Below are positions 1 through 9,281 of a DNA stretch of 64,000 nt, piece by piece. The notes beneath the pieces were generated by a model. That model ran no database searches and had not been told where the DNA came from. It saw only the letters and a list, made by a program, of their open reading frames with translations. Each line of letters begins with the position of its first letter. The first letter of the stretch is position 1. Origin of the DNA: CAYJBH01 sp964370605 (GTDB taxonomy: Bacteria; Bacillota; Clostridia; Oscillospirales; Ruminococcaceae); assembly GCA_964370605.1 (NCBI GenBank), contig CAYJJX010000010.1, positions 16,357 through 80,356 of the forward strand, written 5' to 3'. Both the position numbers and the translations under genes were made by a program.

Positions 1-1
1 C

Positions 2-1531
2 AAAACGCTGGAAAATACTTTTTTGAATTTGATTCATAGTGCGCTTGCTTTGTCGGAAAGCGCTGCAATAGAGCAGTTGGTAACAGAAGAGGATCCTATA
101 GAATTCCATAAAAAAATATCTCGTGCAATATCGGTGCTGGATTCATCCTACCAATCGGACGGGCTGGTGGATGATGTGTTGGTGTATACCACAAGCGGCG
201 TTTTTGCTAGGCTCAGGGGCGATATCGGCAACACAACTGCCAAAAGGATAGGTATAATAGTTGATGAAAGTAAAATGTACGGCCACATTGCAGTAACTGT
301 TGAAGGGGTATCTTATATAGGATATGTTCGTGAAATCAAAAAAAAAGAAAGAATTGTTGGATATGTCGTTTTCTTGATCAATGGATATCGGCTAGAGTCT
401 CAGTTTAGCGAATATAATGCCGATGATAGTCTCAGTATTTCGCTTATTGCAAATGAAAGCGTGGTTGCTTCAAGTCGACAAGCGCTTAACGAGATGCCTG
501 TCGATGATATATTAACACAATATGACTCTTATACCTATACTTCGTTAGGCGTTACGCCTTTTTCGTTGTTGGTTTTAGATGATGGTTTAGGCTTTAATGC
601 CCTTATTCAAGCGTTTAGCATCGCTGCAGTTGCAACAATTTTGTTGGTGATCGTTTTACAGATATTGTTTTTTCGCTTTATTGGTAGGTATTTTTTGAAT
701 CCAATGCTGAAAATCATGGAGAGTGCCGGAAAAGAAAACAGTCTTCTTGAGTTGACCGGGCAGGAGGAATTTGACAAGCTGGTCGAACAGATCAACATGA
801 TGATTATACGTCTAGAAGATAATCAAAAGATGCTCTATGAAATGCACTATAATATCCAAGACGCCGAAATTGATCGTCAGCGTGCCATAATTATTTCACT
901 AAAAAAGCAGATTAATGCACATTTTACCGTAAATACAATCAATGTGATCAAAAGACTTGCCGAGATGGGCAAGACGACACATGTAGGGGAAATATGTGAC
1001 AACCTTTCCAATCTGTTACGATATGCCAATAATTCGGAAGAGTTGATTTCAGGGTTTGACGAGATGTTTGTATTGGAAGAGTATATTAAGATAATGCAGA
1101 CACGATATCCGGGAAGCTTCGTGGCAGAATTTATTGTGGACGATGAATTGGATTGCGTCTATCTACCGAGGATGCTTTTGCAACCTCTGGTGGAAAACTC
1201 GGTAATGCATGGAGTTTCAAACGTGGAAAAAGGTCATATTATTGTTTCAGGTAAATTGCAGGATCCAAATGTAGTGTTTAGAATATGTGACAATGGTGTA
1301 GGTATTCCAAAAGATAAGCTGGAAAAGCTCAACAGCAGTTTGGCAAATGCCGATTTATTAGAGTTTGATGAAGGGCTAAGCGGAATTGCTCTTTTAAACA
1401 TTCAAAAAAGAATCAAAACAATCTATGGCAAAGAATACGGAATGGAAATCGAATCGACACAAGGAGTCGGAACCGATATCACTGTAACTATACCGGCGTA
1501 TAAAGAGCAGTTTTTGTACGACTACAGATAA
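2..1531 (+). CDS. YesM-type sensor histidine kinase, 5' truncated by the window edge
   Basis: The frame is open from base 2, so the true start lies upstream of the window; TTG at 23 is only the first possible start inside it. An extracytoplasmic sensor region is followed by a membrane segment at about residues 193-217 (numbered from the TTG). A His_kinase region follows, with the likely phosphorylated His at residue 300, then a HATPase domain with DNGVGIP and GVGTDI motifs. The usual H-box of this family reads QINPHFLYNTL, whereas here it reads QINAHFTVNTI: His and Asn are kept but the surroundings differ. By family role it would phosphorylate a YesN-type regulator such as the one at 2033. 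A tRNA gene lies between the two, so co-transcription is not evident. Confidence 0.88.
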   Translation, partial: KTLENTFLNLIHSALALSESAAIEQLVTEEDPIEFHKKISRAISVLDSSYQSDGLVDDVLVYTTSGVFARLRGDIGNTTAKRIGIIVDESKMYGHIAVTVEGVSYIGYVREIKKKERIVGYVVFLINGYRLESQFSEYNADDSLSISLIANESVVASSRQALNEMPVDDILTQYDSYTYTSLGVTPFSLLVLDDGLGFNALIQAFSIAAVATILLVIVLQILFFRFIGRYFLNPMLKIMESAGKENSLLELTGQEEFDKLVEQINMMIIRLEDNQKMLYEMHYNIQDAEIDRQRAIIISLKKQINAHFTVNTINVIKRLAEMGKTTHVGEICDNLSNLLRYANNSEELISGFDEMFVLEEYIKIMQTRYPGSFVAEFIVDDELDCVYLPRMLLQPLVENSVMHGVSNVEKGHIIVSGKLQDPNVVFRICDNGVGIPKDKLEKLNSSLANADLLEFDEGLSGIALLNIQKRIKTIYGKEYGMEIESTQGVGTDITVTIPAYKEQFLYDYR

Positions 1532-1683
1532 GAAGAATTCAAGATAAATAGGCGAAGGTTGTTTTGCTTTATTGTCAAAGCCAGCAAGCATCATACACAA
1601 AGACAAAAAAGACGCAGAACATGTCTGTATGGAACTTGGTCAATTTCACACCGGTTCAAATCCATCGCCACATGGCAAAATTA

Positions 1684-1716
1684 CTAAGGGTACAGTCCAC
1701 CGGACTGTACCCTTAG
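1684..1716 (-). terminator. Perfect hairpin downstream of tRNA-Pro
   Basis: A 15-bp perfect inverted repeat (1684-1698 with 1702-1716) has a 3-base loop and begins 4 bases past the tRNA 3' end on the minus strand. The following minus-strand bases are T-rich rather than a clean T-run. It may also stop plus-strand transcription from the kinase gene. Confidence 0.7.
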
Positions 1717-1720
1717 ATTA

Positions 1721-1797
1721 TGGTCGAGGCGACAGGAGTTGAACCTGCGGCCTCTGCGTCCCGAACGCAGCGCTCTACCAAACTGAGCCACGCCTCG
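1721..1797 (-). tRNA. tRNA-Pro(CGG)
   Basis: A 77-base cloverleaf on the minus strand. The 7-bp acceptor stem starts CGAGGCG and pairs with CGCCTCG, followed by discriminator A and an encoded CCA. The anticodon stem CTGCG/CGCAG encloses loop TTCGGGA, giving anticodon CGG. The D-arm and the T-loop TTCAACT are present. A consensus-like promoter lies about 50 bases upstream. Confidence 0.95.
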
Positions 1798-1850
1798 ATA
1801 AAAATCGACACCGCCCAAACTATGTTTAGGGTTCGTGTCAGAATATTAAT

Positions 1851-1879
1851 ATTATAACAAATGCCCTTTTAAAAGTCAA
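1851..1879 (-). promoter_or_regulatory. Promoter of tRNA-Pro
   Basis: On the minus strand TTGACT (1879-1874) and TATAAT (1856-1851) are separated by 17 bases, about 53 bases upstream of the tRNA 5' end. Confidence 0.75.
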
Positions 1880-1968
1880 TAAAAAAATTCAGATATTTCA
1901 TCGTAAACACAAATAACATCAAAAAAGTGTTTAGTATAATATTAATGCAAAGAAATGCACTTGAATGC

Positions 1969-1996
1969 TTTACAATCGTGCAATTTATGGTATAAT
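1969..1996 (+). promoter_or_regulatory. Promoter of the YesN-type regulator
   Basis: TTTACA (1969-1974) and TATAAT (1991-1996) are 16 bases apart, about 36 bases before the start codon at 2033. Confidence 0.65.
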
Positions 1997-2032
1997 GTTA
2001 ATATAGTATGTAAATTATTGTAGGAATTTACA

Positions 2033-3607
2033 ATGTATAAGTTGATTATTGTCGATGATGAGTACACGATAAGAAAAGGATTGCAACAATATATCCCATG
2101 GGCCGACGTGGGTTTTGAGGTGCTTGGTACTTTTGAGGAAGGACTATCGGCACTGAATTTTTTGCGTGAAAATCCTGTCGATGTTGTGTTTACCGACATT
2201 GACATGCCGATTATGAATGGTATATCATTGGTTGAGAATGTAAAAAAACATTCTCTTGCATCGCATTGTGTGGTAATCAGCGGATACCAAGAATTTGAGT
2301 ATGCTCGAAAACTCCTCAGCCTGAGAGTTAATGAATACCTGTTAAAGCCAATCGAAAATCATGAAATAATCAAAACGTTTTCTAACATAAAATCGCTAAT
2401 TGACCAAGAGAGAGAGGCGAAAAAAACTATAGAAAACGACACTAAAAATCTCCGCCGAATGCGAAATACGCTGCGTCGACAGTTTTTTGAAGAACTTTTT
2501 TTGCAAAAGACCTCTATGAGTCTTGTTCAAAAGCAGATTGAACGATTTGATTTTGGATTTGACGAGGCACATAGTATAATTTTTTTATCTCAAGTCAATA
2601 TCGATAATTTGCAACGACTTTTAGATGGCGAGTGGCATTATGGAATAGACGCGCTCTACGATTCGATTACCAATTTTCTTAAAAGTTTCGACACCGATTT
2701 TATTGTTGTGGATTTTCGCAAAACGCGTAGCATGATATGTTTTGTAGGAGTTTTTCATGATGATAAGCCGATTGAAGAGTTGCTAGACGTATATAAAGCC
2801 TTTATTGAAAAGGTTGTGGCGGGACTTCGTGAAATTTCCAAGATTGAACTTTCTGCTGTGAGTATCGCGGCATATCGCAATATTGCCGCCATATGTGAGG
2901 ATCGGGCAGACATTGAAGAGTTGAACACAAGTTTTTCCGATCAAAAAATTGCCTCTGCACACGTTGAGAGCTCAATGGCAGAACAACTTACATATGTTTA
3001 TAACGCAGTAAACTCGGCATTTGTTGCCCGTGACATTAACGACGTGAATGAGCGTCTGGATCTATTATATGATAAAATCAAACAATATTATCTTGGCGAT
3101 GCTCGGGAAGTGTATCTTACACTTATGAAAATTTTGACTCGTCAATTGCAGGAGCGTGAACAGCTGTTTTCCGGATATGAGAGCGAACTGTACGGATATG
3201 GCAATATTTATGACATGAATGTATATACCAAAAAGTTTATAGAACACCTCAAACAAAAGGTGCCATCCGGCAACGATACCCAGCTTAAGATGTTGATTGA
3301 CCAGGCAAAAGAATACATTTCCAATAACTATCAAAAGAATATTTCACGAAACGATGTTGCAGACTATATGTTTTTGAGTGCCTCGTATTTTAGCCGTTGC
3401 TTCAAACAACAAACCGGCATGAAATTTATTGATTATCTGACCAACCTGCGCATTCAACGCTCCTGTGAGCTTTTGCTTGATAATAACAACAAGATCAGCG
3501 ACGTTTGTGAAGCGGTGGGTTATAACAGTCCATCATATTTTACCCGTGTGTTCAAAAATGAAGTTGGACTGACTCCGCACGAATATATTAGGGCAAATAT
3601 ATCATAG
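2033..3607 (+). CDS. YesN-type response regulator (receiver plus AraC-type DNA-binding domain)
   Basis: 524 residues. The receiver domain covers about residues 1-120, with acidic residues D8/D9, phospho-acceptor D55 (FTDIDMP) and the conserved Lys in LLKPIE. A long central linker region leads to a C-terminal AraC helix-turn-helix at about 420-522, with SASYFSRCFKQ and the second helix-turn-helix YNSPSYFTRVFK. It probably binds DNA and activates sugar-uptake genes after phosphorylation by a YesM partner. The kinase at 3630 starts 22 bases after its stop, so these two genes are likely one operon. The natural target is the importer at 5471-9121, by analogy with similar loci; that link is inference. 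Confidence 0.93.
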   Translation: MYKLIIVDDEYTIRKGLQQYIPWADVGFEVLGTFEEGLSALNFLRENPVDVVFTDIDMPIMNGISLVENVKKHSLASHCVVISGYQEFEYARKLLSLRVNEYLLKPIENHEIIKTFSNIKSLIDQEREAKKTIENDTKNLRRMRNTLRRQFFEELFLQKTSMSLVQKQIERFDFGFDEAHSIIFLSQVNIDNLQRLLDGEWHYGIDALYDSITNFLKSFDTDFIVVDFRKTRSMICFVGVFHDDKPIEELLDVYKAFIEKVVAGLREISKIELSAVSIAAYRNIAAICEDRADIEELNTSFSDQKIASAHVESSMAEQLTYVYNAVNSAFVARDINDVNERLDLLYDKIKQYYLGDAREVYLTLMKILTRQLQEREQLFSGYESELYGYGNIYDMNVYTKKFIEHLKQKVPSGNDTQLKMLIDQAKEYISNNYQKNISRNDVADYMFLSASYFSRCFKQQTGMKFIDYLTNLRIQRSCELLLDNNNKISDVCEAVGYNSPSYFTRVFKNEVGLTPHEYIRANIS

Positions 3608-3629
3608 TTTCTATACGACTAAAACAACG

Positions 3630-5378
3630 GTGAAGATGAACGGTAAACAAATAATTAAAAAAGCGTACTCGGTTCTTAAAGATTATCGATACTTTTTGAA
3701 TACATTTATGGTCATATTGCTTGTCCTGCTTATTCCATTTGTACTTGTAATCATGGTATATTATTTCACTACAGTAAACGAGATTCGACAGGGCGTTTAT
3801 TCGGCCAATGAAAAAGAGATGAGTTCGGTTGAAGCGATGGCAGATAACATATTGTCTGCTACCTCAAACACCGGATATTATATGTCTATCATGCCATCAA
3901 TCGAGACTTTTTGTGCTTTCGGCCGCTCTCGTGTTTCTAACACCGATATTCAAAATATTTATGATCAGATAGGTTTTGTTGAGGCTACAAACCGTGTTAT
4001 TGACTCGGTTTGGATATACTCAATGCGAACCGATTCTTTTTTTGAATCCGGTTTTAACGTTCCACTTGAGACAATCGAGAAGACCAAGGATTGGGCAGAA
4101 GACCTTATTCAAAGTCATGCAGGAGAGGCGCGATTTGTTCATAATGTCAAGTACGATATCTATCCTTCGCTTTTGACCTTTTATACTCCGATTGTTGTTA
4201 ATAACGGTGTTGTGGGTGCGGTACTGATTAACATAAACAGCGAGGAGCTGACAGAACTGTTTTCGGTTGCACAGGAAAGTGAGTTTTCGATACTTTACGG
4301 CAATGAACCCATTTATTCTACCGACATAGATCTACCGAGACAATACGATGCAATCGATGAACTTTATCCTGTCGATTTTGTGAATGATGCGCCAAACTCT
4401 ATTCGAGTGCTAGAGGCTAGCGACACTTTGATAACGCAGAGCAAAGGAACTATTTCAGGGATAAACTATATGCTCACCTCTGACCTGACGAGTTATAGCT
4501 CACTTTACGATAGCTTGCCAATGCTACTGCCTACCTATTTCGTGTTGGCTGTCACTGTTGCTTTTGTGTTTTCTTCTTTTGTAACTTTGCAGGTGACAAG
4601 ACCTTTCAGCAAAGTAGCAAAAGAGCTTAATCGTAATAATAAGGCATCAGGTGACGACAGGTTCGAAAAAGACATTGTCACCGAGATAATCAATTCAATA
4701 CGAGAAAACGATGATCTGCATGATCTTCTTGCAATCAGAATGAATCTTTTGCAGAATGCGCAGTATATGGCATTGCAAACACAGATAAATCCGCACTTTT
4801 TATACAATACTCTTGAAACGATCAAGTGGAATGCAGTTGAGCTTACAGGCGGAGATAATACCGCGTCGCAAAGCATTCAAGATCTCGGGAAACTGTTGCG
4901 ATACAGTCTCACCATGAATCCACAGTTCACCACCGTTGAAGAGGAGGTGGCAAATCTTTGTCTATACTTAAAGATTGTCAACGCGAGATTTGAAGAAAAG
5001 ATTGATGTGGTATGGGATTTTGATGTGCAAGTGCTGAACTGCAAGATACCAAGATTGCTGTTGCAACCGATAATTGAAAATTCTATCAGCCATGGTTTAA
5101 GATACTCTTCTCAAAAGAAACAAATAAAAATATCTTGCGAAGAGATAGAGGAGCGTTTGAGATTTTCTATAATCGACAACGGCTCCGGCATACTTCCCGA
5201 GGCGCTGACCGAGCTGAACGAAAAACTCGAGAACATGAACGTTTTTACCGATCGACATATAGGGCTTTTGAACGTGGCACAGCGTATTCGTTTAACCTAT
5301 GGTGATCATTCATTCATCAAGGTGATGAGCACCGCAGGGGAGGGGACAACGGTTGTGATAGAGTTTGAGAGATCATAA
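3630..5378 (+). CDS. YesM-type sensor histidine kinase
   Basis: 582 residues from a GTG start; an ATG two codons later (3636) is an alternative. Membrane segments at about 22-46 and 299-322 flank an extracytoplasmic sensor of roughly 250 residues. A canonical His_kinase box QINPHFLYNTLE follows, with His389, then an ATP-binding domain with IDNGSGI and GEGTTV. It sits in the membrane and passes phosphate to the regulator immediately upstream. The H-box matches the family consensus, unlike that of the first kinase in the window. Confidence 0.93.
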   Translation: MKMNGKQIIKKAYSVLKDYRYFLNTFMVILLVLLIPFVLVIMVYYFTTVNEIRQGVYSANEKEMSSVEAMADNILSATSNTGYYMSIMPSIETFCAFGRSRVSNTDIQNIYDQIGFVEATNRVIDSVWIYSMRTDSFFESGFNVPLETIEKTKDWAEDLIQSHAGEARFVHNVKYDIYPSLLTFYTPIVVNNGVVGAVLININSEELTELFSVAQESEFSILYGNEPIYSTDIDLPRQYDAIDELYPVDFVNDAPNSIRVLEASDTLITQSKGTISGINYMLTSDLTSYSSLYDSLPMLLPTYFVLAVTVAFVFSSFVTLQVTRPFSKVAKELNRNNKASGDDRFEKDIVTEIINSIRENDDLHDLLAIRMNLLQNAQYMALQTQINPHFLYNTLETIKWNAVELTGGDNTASQSIQDLGKLLRYSLTMNPQFTTVEEEVANLCLYLKIVNARFEEKIDVVWDFDVQVLNCKIPRLLLQPIIENSISHGLRYSSQKKQIKISCEEIEERLRFSIIDNGSGILPEALTELNEKLENMNVFTDRHIGLLNVAQRIRLTYGDHSFIKVMSTAGEGTTVVIEFERS

Positions 5379-5420
5379 TATATTTCATTTGACTTAAGAA
5401 GCACTGTATATTAAAACAAA

Positions 5421-5456
5421 ATAAAGGCAACGTGAGATTGTTCACGTTGCCTTTAT
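5421..5456. terminator. Bidirectional terminator between convergent operons
   Basis: A 15-bp perfect stem (5421-5435 with 5442-5456) with a 6-base loop lies between the convergent kinase and permease genes. A-rich and T-rich flanks allow it to work in either direction. Confidence 0.85.
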
Positions 5457-5470
5457 CTAACTATTTTTAT

Positions 5471-6364
5471 CTATCCTTTAACGCTACCGACCGTCAAACC
5501 TTTAACGAAATATTTTTGGAAGAACGGGAACACCAGCATCATGGGGCCGGCTGCAACCACGCTCATTGCAAAACGCATGTTTTCACCGGGCAGGTCTTCA
5601 CTGGCAATGTCCACACCGGCGCCGAGCGCCTCTTGTGCCATTGCACGTACAAACTCAATCTTTTCTAAGAGACGTTGGAGGAGGAATTGCAATGTAAAAA
5701 GGTCTTCGTTGGTGATATAGAGAAAACTGGTCATCCAGTCGTTCCATTTGGCAAGTAGAATCAAAAGCGATACCGAGGCGATAACAGGTTTTGAGAGCGG
5801 CAGAACTATCTGGAAGAAGATACGAAATTCTTTTGCACCGTCAATTTTTGCCGATTCGATGAGTGCGTCCGGCAGTGCGCTAAAGAAAGTTCTCATGATA
5901 ATGACATACCATGCGCTGACCATGCCGGGGAGGATATAGATAAGGAAATTGTCTTTAAGTCCGAGATATGCGGTGTTGAGGATATAGGTCGGCACCATAC
6001 CGCCGCTGAAAAGCATGGTGAAAAAGATGATGAACATGATAATGTTGCGGAGTTTAAAATTCTTGCGGGAAAGTGAATATGCACACATCGACATTACGAA
6101 GACCGAAAGAATTGTTGCAATTGTTGCTTGAAGAATTGTGACACCGTATGCAGTGAGAATTGTGGAGGGATCCATAAAGATGAATTCATATGCTTCGAGT
6201 GAGAATACAGGGGGGATAAGCTGAAAGCCGGAGTCGATCAACGCTTTTTCTTGTGTGAGGGAAACCGAGATGACAAGTAACATCGGAATCAAAAAAAGCA
6301 GTATCGCCAACACCAGAAGTATTACCCCGATAATATTTCCGATTTTTTGGTCGCGTTTTTTCAT
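5471..6364 (-). CDS. ABC sugar importer permease, LplC/UgpE type
   Basis: 297 residues from the ATG at 6364, which has AAAGGA upstream; an in-frame ATG at 6394 would add 10 residues. About six membrane segments are visible. The binding-protein-dependent permease motif is present at ESAKIDGAKEFRIFFQIVLPL, which couples to the cytoplasmic ATPase. It pairs with the permease at 6422 to form the membrane channel of a carbohydrate importer. No ATPase gene lies nearby, so a shared MsmX-type ATPase elsewhere in the genome is likely. It is the last gene of the operon led by the lipoprotein at 7490. Confidence 0.92.
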   Translation of the reverse strand: MKKRDQKIGNIIGVILLVLAILLFLIPMLLVISVSLTQEKALIDSGFQLIPPVFSLEAYEFIFMDPSTILTAYGVTILQATIATILSVFVMSMCAYSLSRKNFKLRNIIMFIIFFTMLFSGGMVPTYILNTAYLGLKDNFLIYILPGMVSAWYVIIMRTFFSALPDALIESAKIDGAKEFRIFFQIVLPLSKPVIASVSLLILLAKWNDWMTSFLYITNEDLFTLQFLLQRLLEKIEFVRAMAQEALGAGVDIASEDLPGENMRFAMSVVAAGPMMLVFPFFQKYFVKGLTVGSVKG

Positions 6365-6421
6365 TTTAGTATTTTTCCTTTCTATCTTTAGCATTACATT
6401 TTATTGTAATGCGGTTCGTTT

Positions 6422-7366
6422 TTAGAATAGCGACGAATCCTTGTCGATTTTGCGAACTACGAGGTTTGTTCCGACAACACAGATAAGTCCGACGATGGAT
6501 TGTATGAGTCCGACGGCGGCGGGAATTGTGAAAGAACCGCTTGTCATGCCACGGATAACATAGGTGTCGATTACATCGGTCACAGGGTAGAGAACGCCGA
6601 CGTTACGGGGGATTTGATAGAAAAGTCCGAAGTCGCCGCGGAAGATGTTTCCGAGGGCGAGAATAGTCAGAATAACTATAATAGTTTTGAGAGAGGGGAC
6701 AGAGATATGCAGAACTTTTTGCAGTTTATTTGCGCCGTCCAGCTCTGCCGCTTCAAAAAGTTCTGAGTCGATGGACATCAGCGCCGCATAATACATGATG
6801 GCATCCAGTCCGATTTTTTTCCATTCCGCAAAGAACGGTATAATAAACACCCACGGCTCCTGTGTTGTGTACCAGTCAACAGGCTCGCCGCCGAAGAATG
6901 TGATCATCTGATTTAAAAGGCCTCGGTCGATATGTAGGAATGCGTAGGAAATGAATCCGATAACAACCCAAGACAAAAAGTGAGGCAGGATGGCCAAAGT
7001 CTGTGTGGCCTTGATTAGCGATTTGTTGGTAACTTCAAAGAGTAAAAGTGCGAAGATGACACCGCAAACTACACTCAGTACAATGTTTATGAGTGCATAT
7101 CCGACGGTGTTGCGGATGATGCGAAACAGTTCGTCCGATTGTAAAAGAATCTGAAAGTTTTTGAACAGGGGATCAGCCCACGGGCTTCCGAAGATGCCGT
7201 CCTGAAAATTATATTGTTTGAATGCAAGAACCAGTCCACCCATTGGAAAATAGTTCCAGATGGCGACAAAGACAAGGGCAGGTATACAAAGAAGGAACAG
7301 GCTGAACTGCTCTTTAAAGCGTTCAAATCTCCCGCCGATATGTTGTGACTTCAATCTTGTTTTCAT
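6422..7366 (-). CDS. ABC sugar importer permease, LplB/YteP type
   Basis: 314 residues. After a basic N-terminus come six membrane segments, with the coupling motif EAAELDGANKLQKVLHISVP near residues 200-220. Family length and N-terminus match the LplB/UgpA branch, the partner of LplC-type permeases. It precedes the second permease by 57 bases and follows the binding-protein gene across a 123-base gap holding a terminator-like hairpin, so its expression is probably lower than that of the lipoprotein. Confidence 0.92.
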   Translation of the reverse strand: MKTRLKSQHIGGRFERFKEQFSLFLLCIPALVFVAIWNYFPMGGLVLAFKQYNFQDGIFGSPWADPLFKNFQILLQSDELFRIIRNTVGYALINIVLSVVCGVIFALLLFEVTNKSLIKATQTLAILPHFLSWVVIGFISYAFLHIDRGLLNQMITFFGGEPVDWYTTQEPWVFIIPFFAEWKKIGLDAIMYYAALMSIDSELFEAAELDGANKLQKVLHISVPSLKTIIVILTILALGNIFRGDFGLFYQIPRNVGVLYPVTDVIDTYVIRGMTSGSFTIPAAVGLIQSIVGLICVVGTNLVVRKIDKDSSLF

Positions 7367-7412
7367 GCTTTATGCCCAATCCTTTCTTTGTTGTTTGTCC
7401 GATTTGTCTTTT

Positions 7413-7464
7413 GAAAAAATTATCCACATCCACCCGCTGGTATAGCTTTTGAGGGCGGATGTGG
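7413..7464 (-). terminator. Intra-operon terminator or attenuator
   Basis: The stem 7464-7453 with 7435-7424 has 12 pairs including one G-T, a 17-base loop and a following run of six T on the minus strand (plus-strand A at 7414-7419). It lies between the lipoprotein gene and the permease genes. This arrangement usually limits read-through, so the binding protein is made in excess over the permeases. Confidence 0.75.
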
Positions 7465-7489
7465 AAATTTAGTTAATCGTTATCGATTA

Positions 7490-9121
7490 TTATGCGAGGA
7501 ATGCATCAAACTGAGCCTGAATGTCAGCCTGTACAGCTGCGATATCGGTCTCTGCCAATGCTGCGAGGAATGCGTCGTATGCTTCGGGAGTGTAGTCGCC
7601 AGCGTTGAAGGACGGTACATGCTCTGCGCACACGTTGCGGATGTTGGTCATCTCGGCGTCAAAGTCGCCGGGGATGTAGCTGAAGCCGATGGTGGGAGAT
7701 TTTGCAGCAGCGTCAACCATTTGGTCATAGTACTCAAAGGTGTTTTCGGCTTGAACCGGTGTCAACCATGTCATACCAACGTTGCCAAGTCCCCATGTCG
7801 GTACACCGTAGGTGTCGGACTCTTGCTCGCCGGCGCCATCAAGACGAACAACACGGCCGTTCTCGTCGAACTCGTAGTGTGTGCCTTCAAGACCCCAAAC
7901 AAGGGTGTTTCTCATTTGTTTGCCTTCTTCGATGAACATCAGACGAAGAACATCGTAAGATCTTTGTGCATCTTGTGCTGTGAACGGAATCATGATACCG
8001 TCGTTGGAAGCGCTACCTACAACAGGTGTGCCGATCGGCATTACAGTGTGGTCGGCATCCCAGCCGCGGCTTGTTCCCATGGTTTCATAGTAAAGTGTGC
8101 CGGTTCCGTCCGGATCTTCCGGATTCACATAGTTGTGGAACCAAACAAGGTTACCCTCAACATTTGTGTTCTCGTATTGACGGGGATTCTCAAGTGTGAG
8201 AAGGTCGTTTCTCATGTAGCCCATGTCTTTCCACTCTGCGAGTTGTGCAAAGTGAGCTTCAACTTCAGGACGCTCGTAGATGTTGATGATGGTGGTGTCC
8301 CAAGCATTGTCGCCCATCGGTACAAGGATGTCGAGCGGGAATGCTACGTTTTGCAGGCCCGAAGAACCTTGGATGAAGCCGATACCGGCGTCAACAACAG
8401 AAACATAGGGGCTGTAGCCGGAACCGAGGTCACCGCCTGCATCGGCAGCTGCCATGTAGTTCTCGATTACATCGTACATTGCTTCATTATAGAAACGGTA
8501 CTCAGAATTTTCGATCATGTCTTGGTTTGCAGCGTTGAAAGCGTCAACGTCGAAGTAAGCATCGTATGCTGCTTTCGGGGTGTGCAGACCTTCATACCAG
8601 TGGTGCATTTCGTATTTGGGCATGTAGCAAAGTGTGCCATCAACAGTTGCGCCGTCGATCAGCATCTCAGGAAGTGCATCCTGCATTGCTGCGTCTGCCT
8701 CATAGAAAGGTGTGAGGTCGGTGTATGTGCCGGTTTGGTAGTACTCAGAAGTGGTCATCATGTAACCTTTCCAAGCGATGTCGATGGTCTCGCCACCAGC
8801 CATTGCAAGGTCAAACTTCTCTTTGTACTCGGAAGGCATCCAGTAGTCAAATGCAACCTGTGTGCCGGGAACCAACTCAGCAAGCTGTGCGTTGACTTCC
8901 TCTGCCACCATGTCGGCATCCTGTTGTTTGCCACCGCCTGCGGTGATGATCCAACGAAGAGTCATCTCTTCTGCTGGTGCTTCTTCGCCACCGTCTGCCG
9001 GTGCCTCGGAAGTGGTGTCATCAGAAGCAGGAGCTTCCGACTCTGCCGGCTCGGAACAACCAGCCAACAGGCTGAGTGCCATGAGCGATGCAAGGATAAG
9101 TGCTAATAGTTTCTTGGTCAT
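7490..9121 (-). CDS. Extracellular solute-binding lipoprotein of the sugar importer (LplA type)
   Basis: 543 residues. The signal peptide ends in the lipobox LLAGC, so Cys22 is the likely lipid-anchored residue, followed by an acidic Ser/Ala/Glu-rich linker. The body resembles LplA-type bacterial solute-binding proteins, and the final 120 residues or so resemble the DUF3502 C-terminal region. It should capture an oligosaccharide outside the membrane and deliver it to the permeases at 6422 and 5471. The start is fixed by a strong AAAGGAGG site 7-8 bases upstream. A terminator separates it from the hydrolase operon upstream. The ligand cannot be read from the sequence. Confidence 0.92.
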   Translation of the reverse strand: MTKKLLALILASLMALSLLAGCSEPAESEAPASDDTTSEAPADGGEEAPAEEMTLRWIITAGGGKQQDADMVAEEVNAQLAELVPGTQVAFDYWMPSEYKEKFDLAMAGGETIDIAWKGYMMTTSEYYQTGTYTDLTPFYEADAAMQDALPEMLIDGATVDGTLCYMPKYEMHHWYEGLHTPKAAYDAYFDVDAFNAANQDMIENSEYRFYNEAMYDVIENYMAAADAGGDLGSGYSPYVSVVDAGIGFIQGSSGLQNVAFPLDILVPMGDNAWDTTIINIYERPEVEAHFAQLAEWKDMGYMRNDLLTLENPRQYENTNVEGNLVWFHNYVNPEDPDGTGTLYYETMGTSRGWDADHTVMPIGTPVVGSASNDGIMIPFTAQDAQRSYDVLRLMFIEEGKQMRNTLVWGLEGTHYEFDENGRVVRLDGAGEQESDTYGVPTWGLGNVGMTWLTPVQAENTFEYYDQMVDAAAKSPTIGFSYIPGDFDAEMTNIRNVCAEHVPSFNAGDYTPEAYDAFLAALAETDIAAVQADIQAQFDAFLA

Positions 9122-9197
9122 TAGTTTTTCCTCCTTTTATTCGGTAATCTTATTTTACACAAAATTAACACGGAAATAAATATAAAATATGTAGTAT

Positions 9198-9227
9198 ATT
9201 ATAACTATTATTTCATATATAATGAAA
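9198..9227 (-). promoter_or_regulatory. Promoter of the importer operon with overlapping palindrome
   Basis: A good -10, TATAAT (9203-9198), sits 17 bases from a poor -35, TTCATT (9226-9221). The palindrome TTTCAT-N5-ATGAAA (9211-9227) covers the -35. A weak -35 under a palindrome fits activator-dependent control, possibly by the YesN-type regulator; that link is inference. Confidence 0.5.
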
Positions 9228-9235
9228 TCGGTACA

Positions 9236-9281
9236 AAATTGTAGCACTTTTGTATCATCTGACACAAAAGTGCTACAATTT
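9236..9281 (-). terminator. Terminator of the MATE-sulfatase-GH95 operon
   Basis: An 18-bp perfect stem (9236-9253 with 9264-9281) with a 10-base loop starts at the stop codon of the GH95-like gene. It is followed by a short T-run on the minus strand and separates this operon from the importer genes. Confidence 0.85.

Noticed and set aside
1651..1670. tRNA T-arm-like sequence GGTTCAAATCC ending in CCA, next to tRNA-Pro
   Set aside because: The T-stem does not pair beyond two bases and no acceptor or anticodon arm is present. An integration scar is possible but no mobile gene lies nearby.
7619..9106. 495-residue open frame on the plus strand
   Set aside because: It lies wholly antisense to the clear lipoprotein gene, has a Cys/His/Val-rich composition typical of a shadow frame, and has no ribosome binding site.
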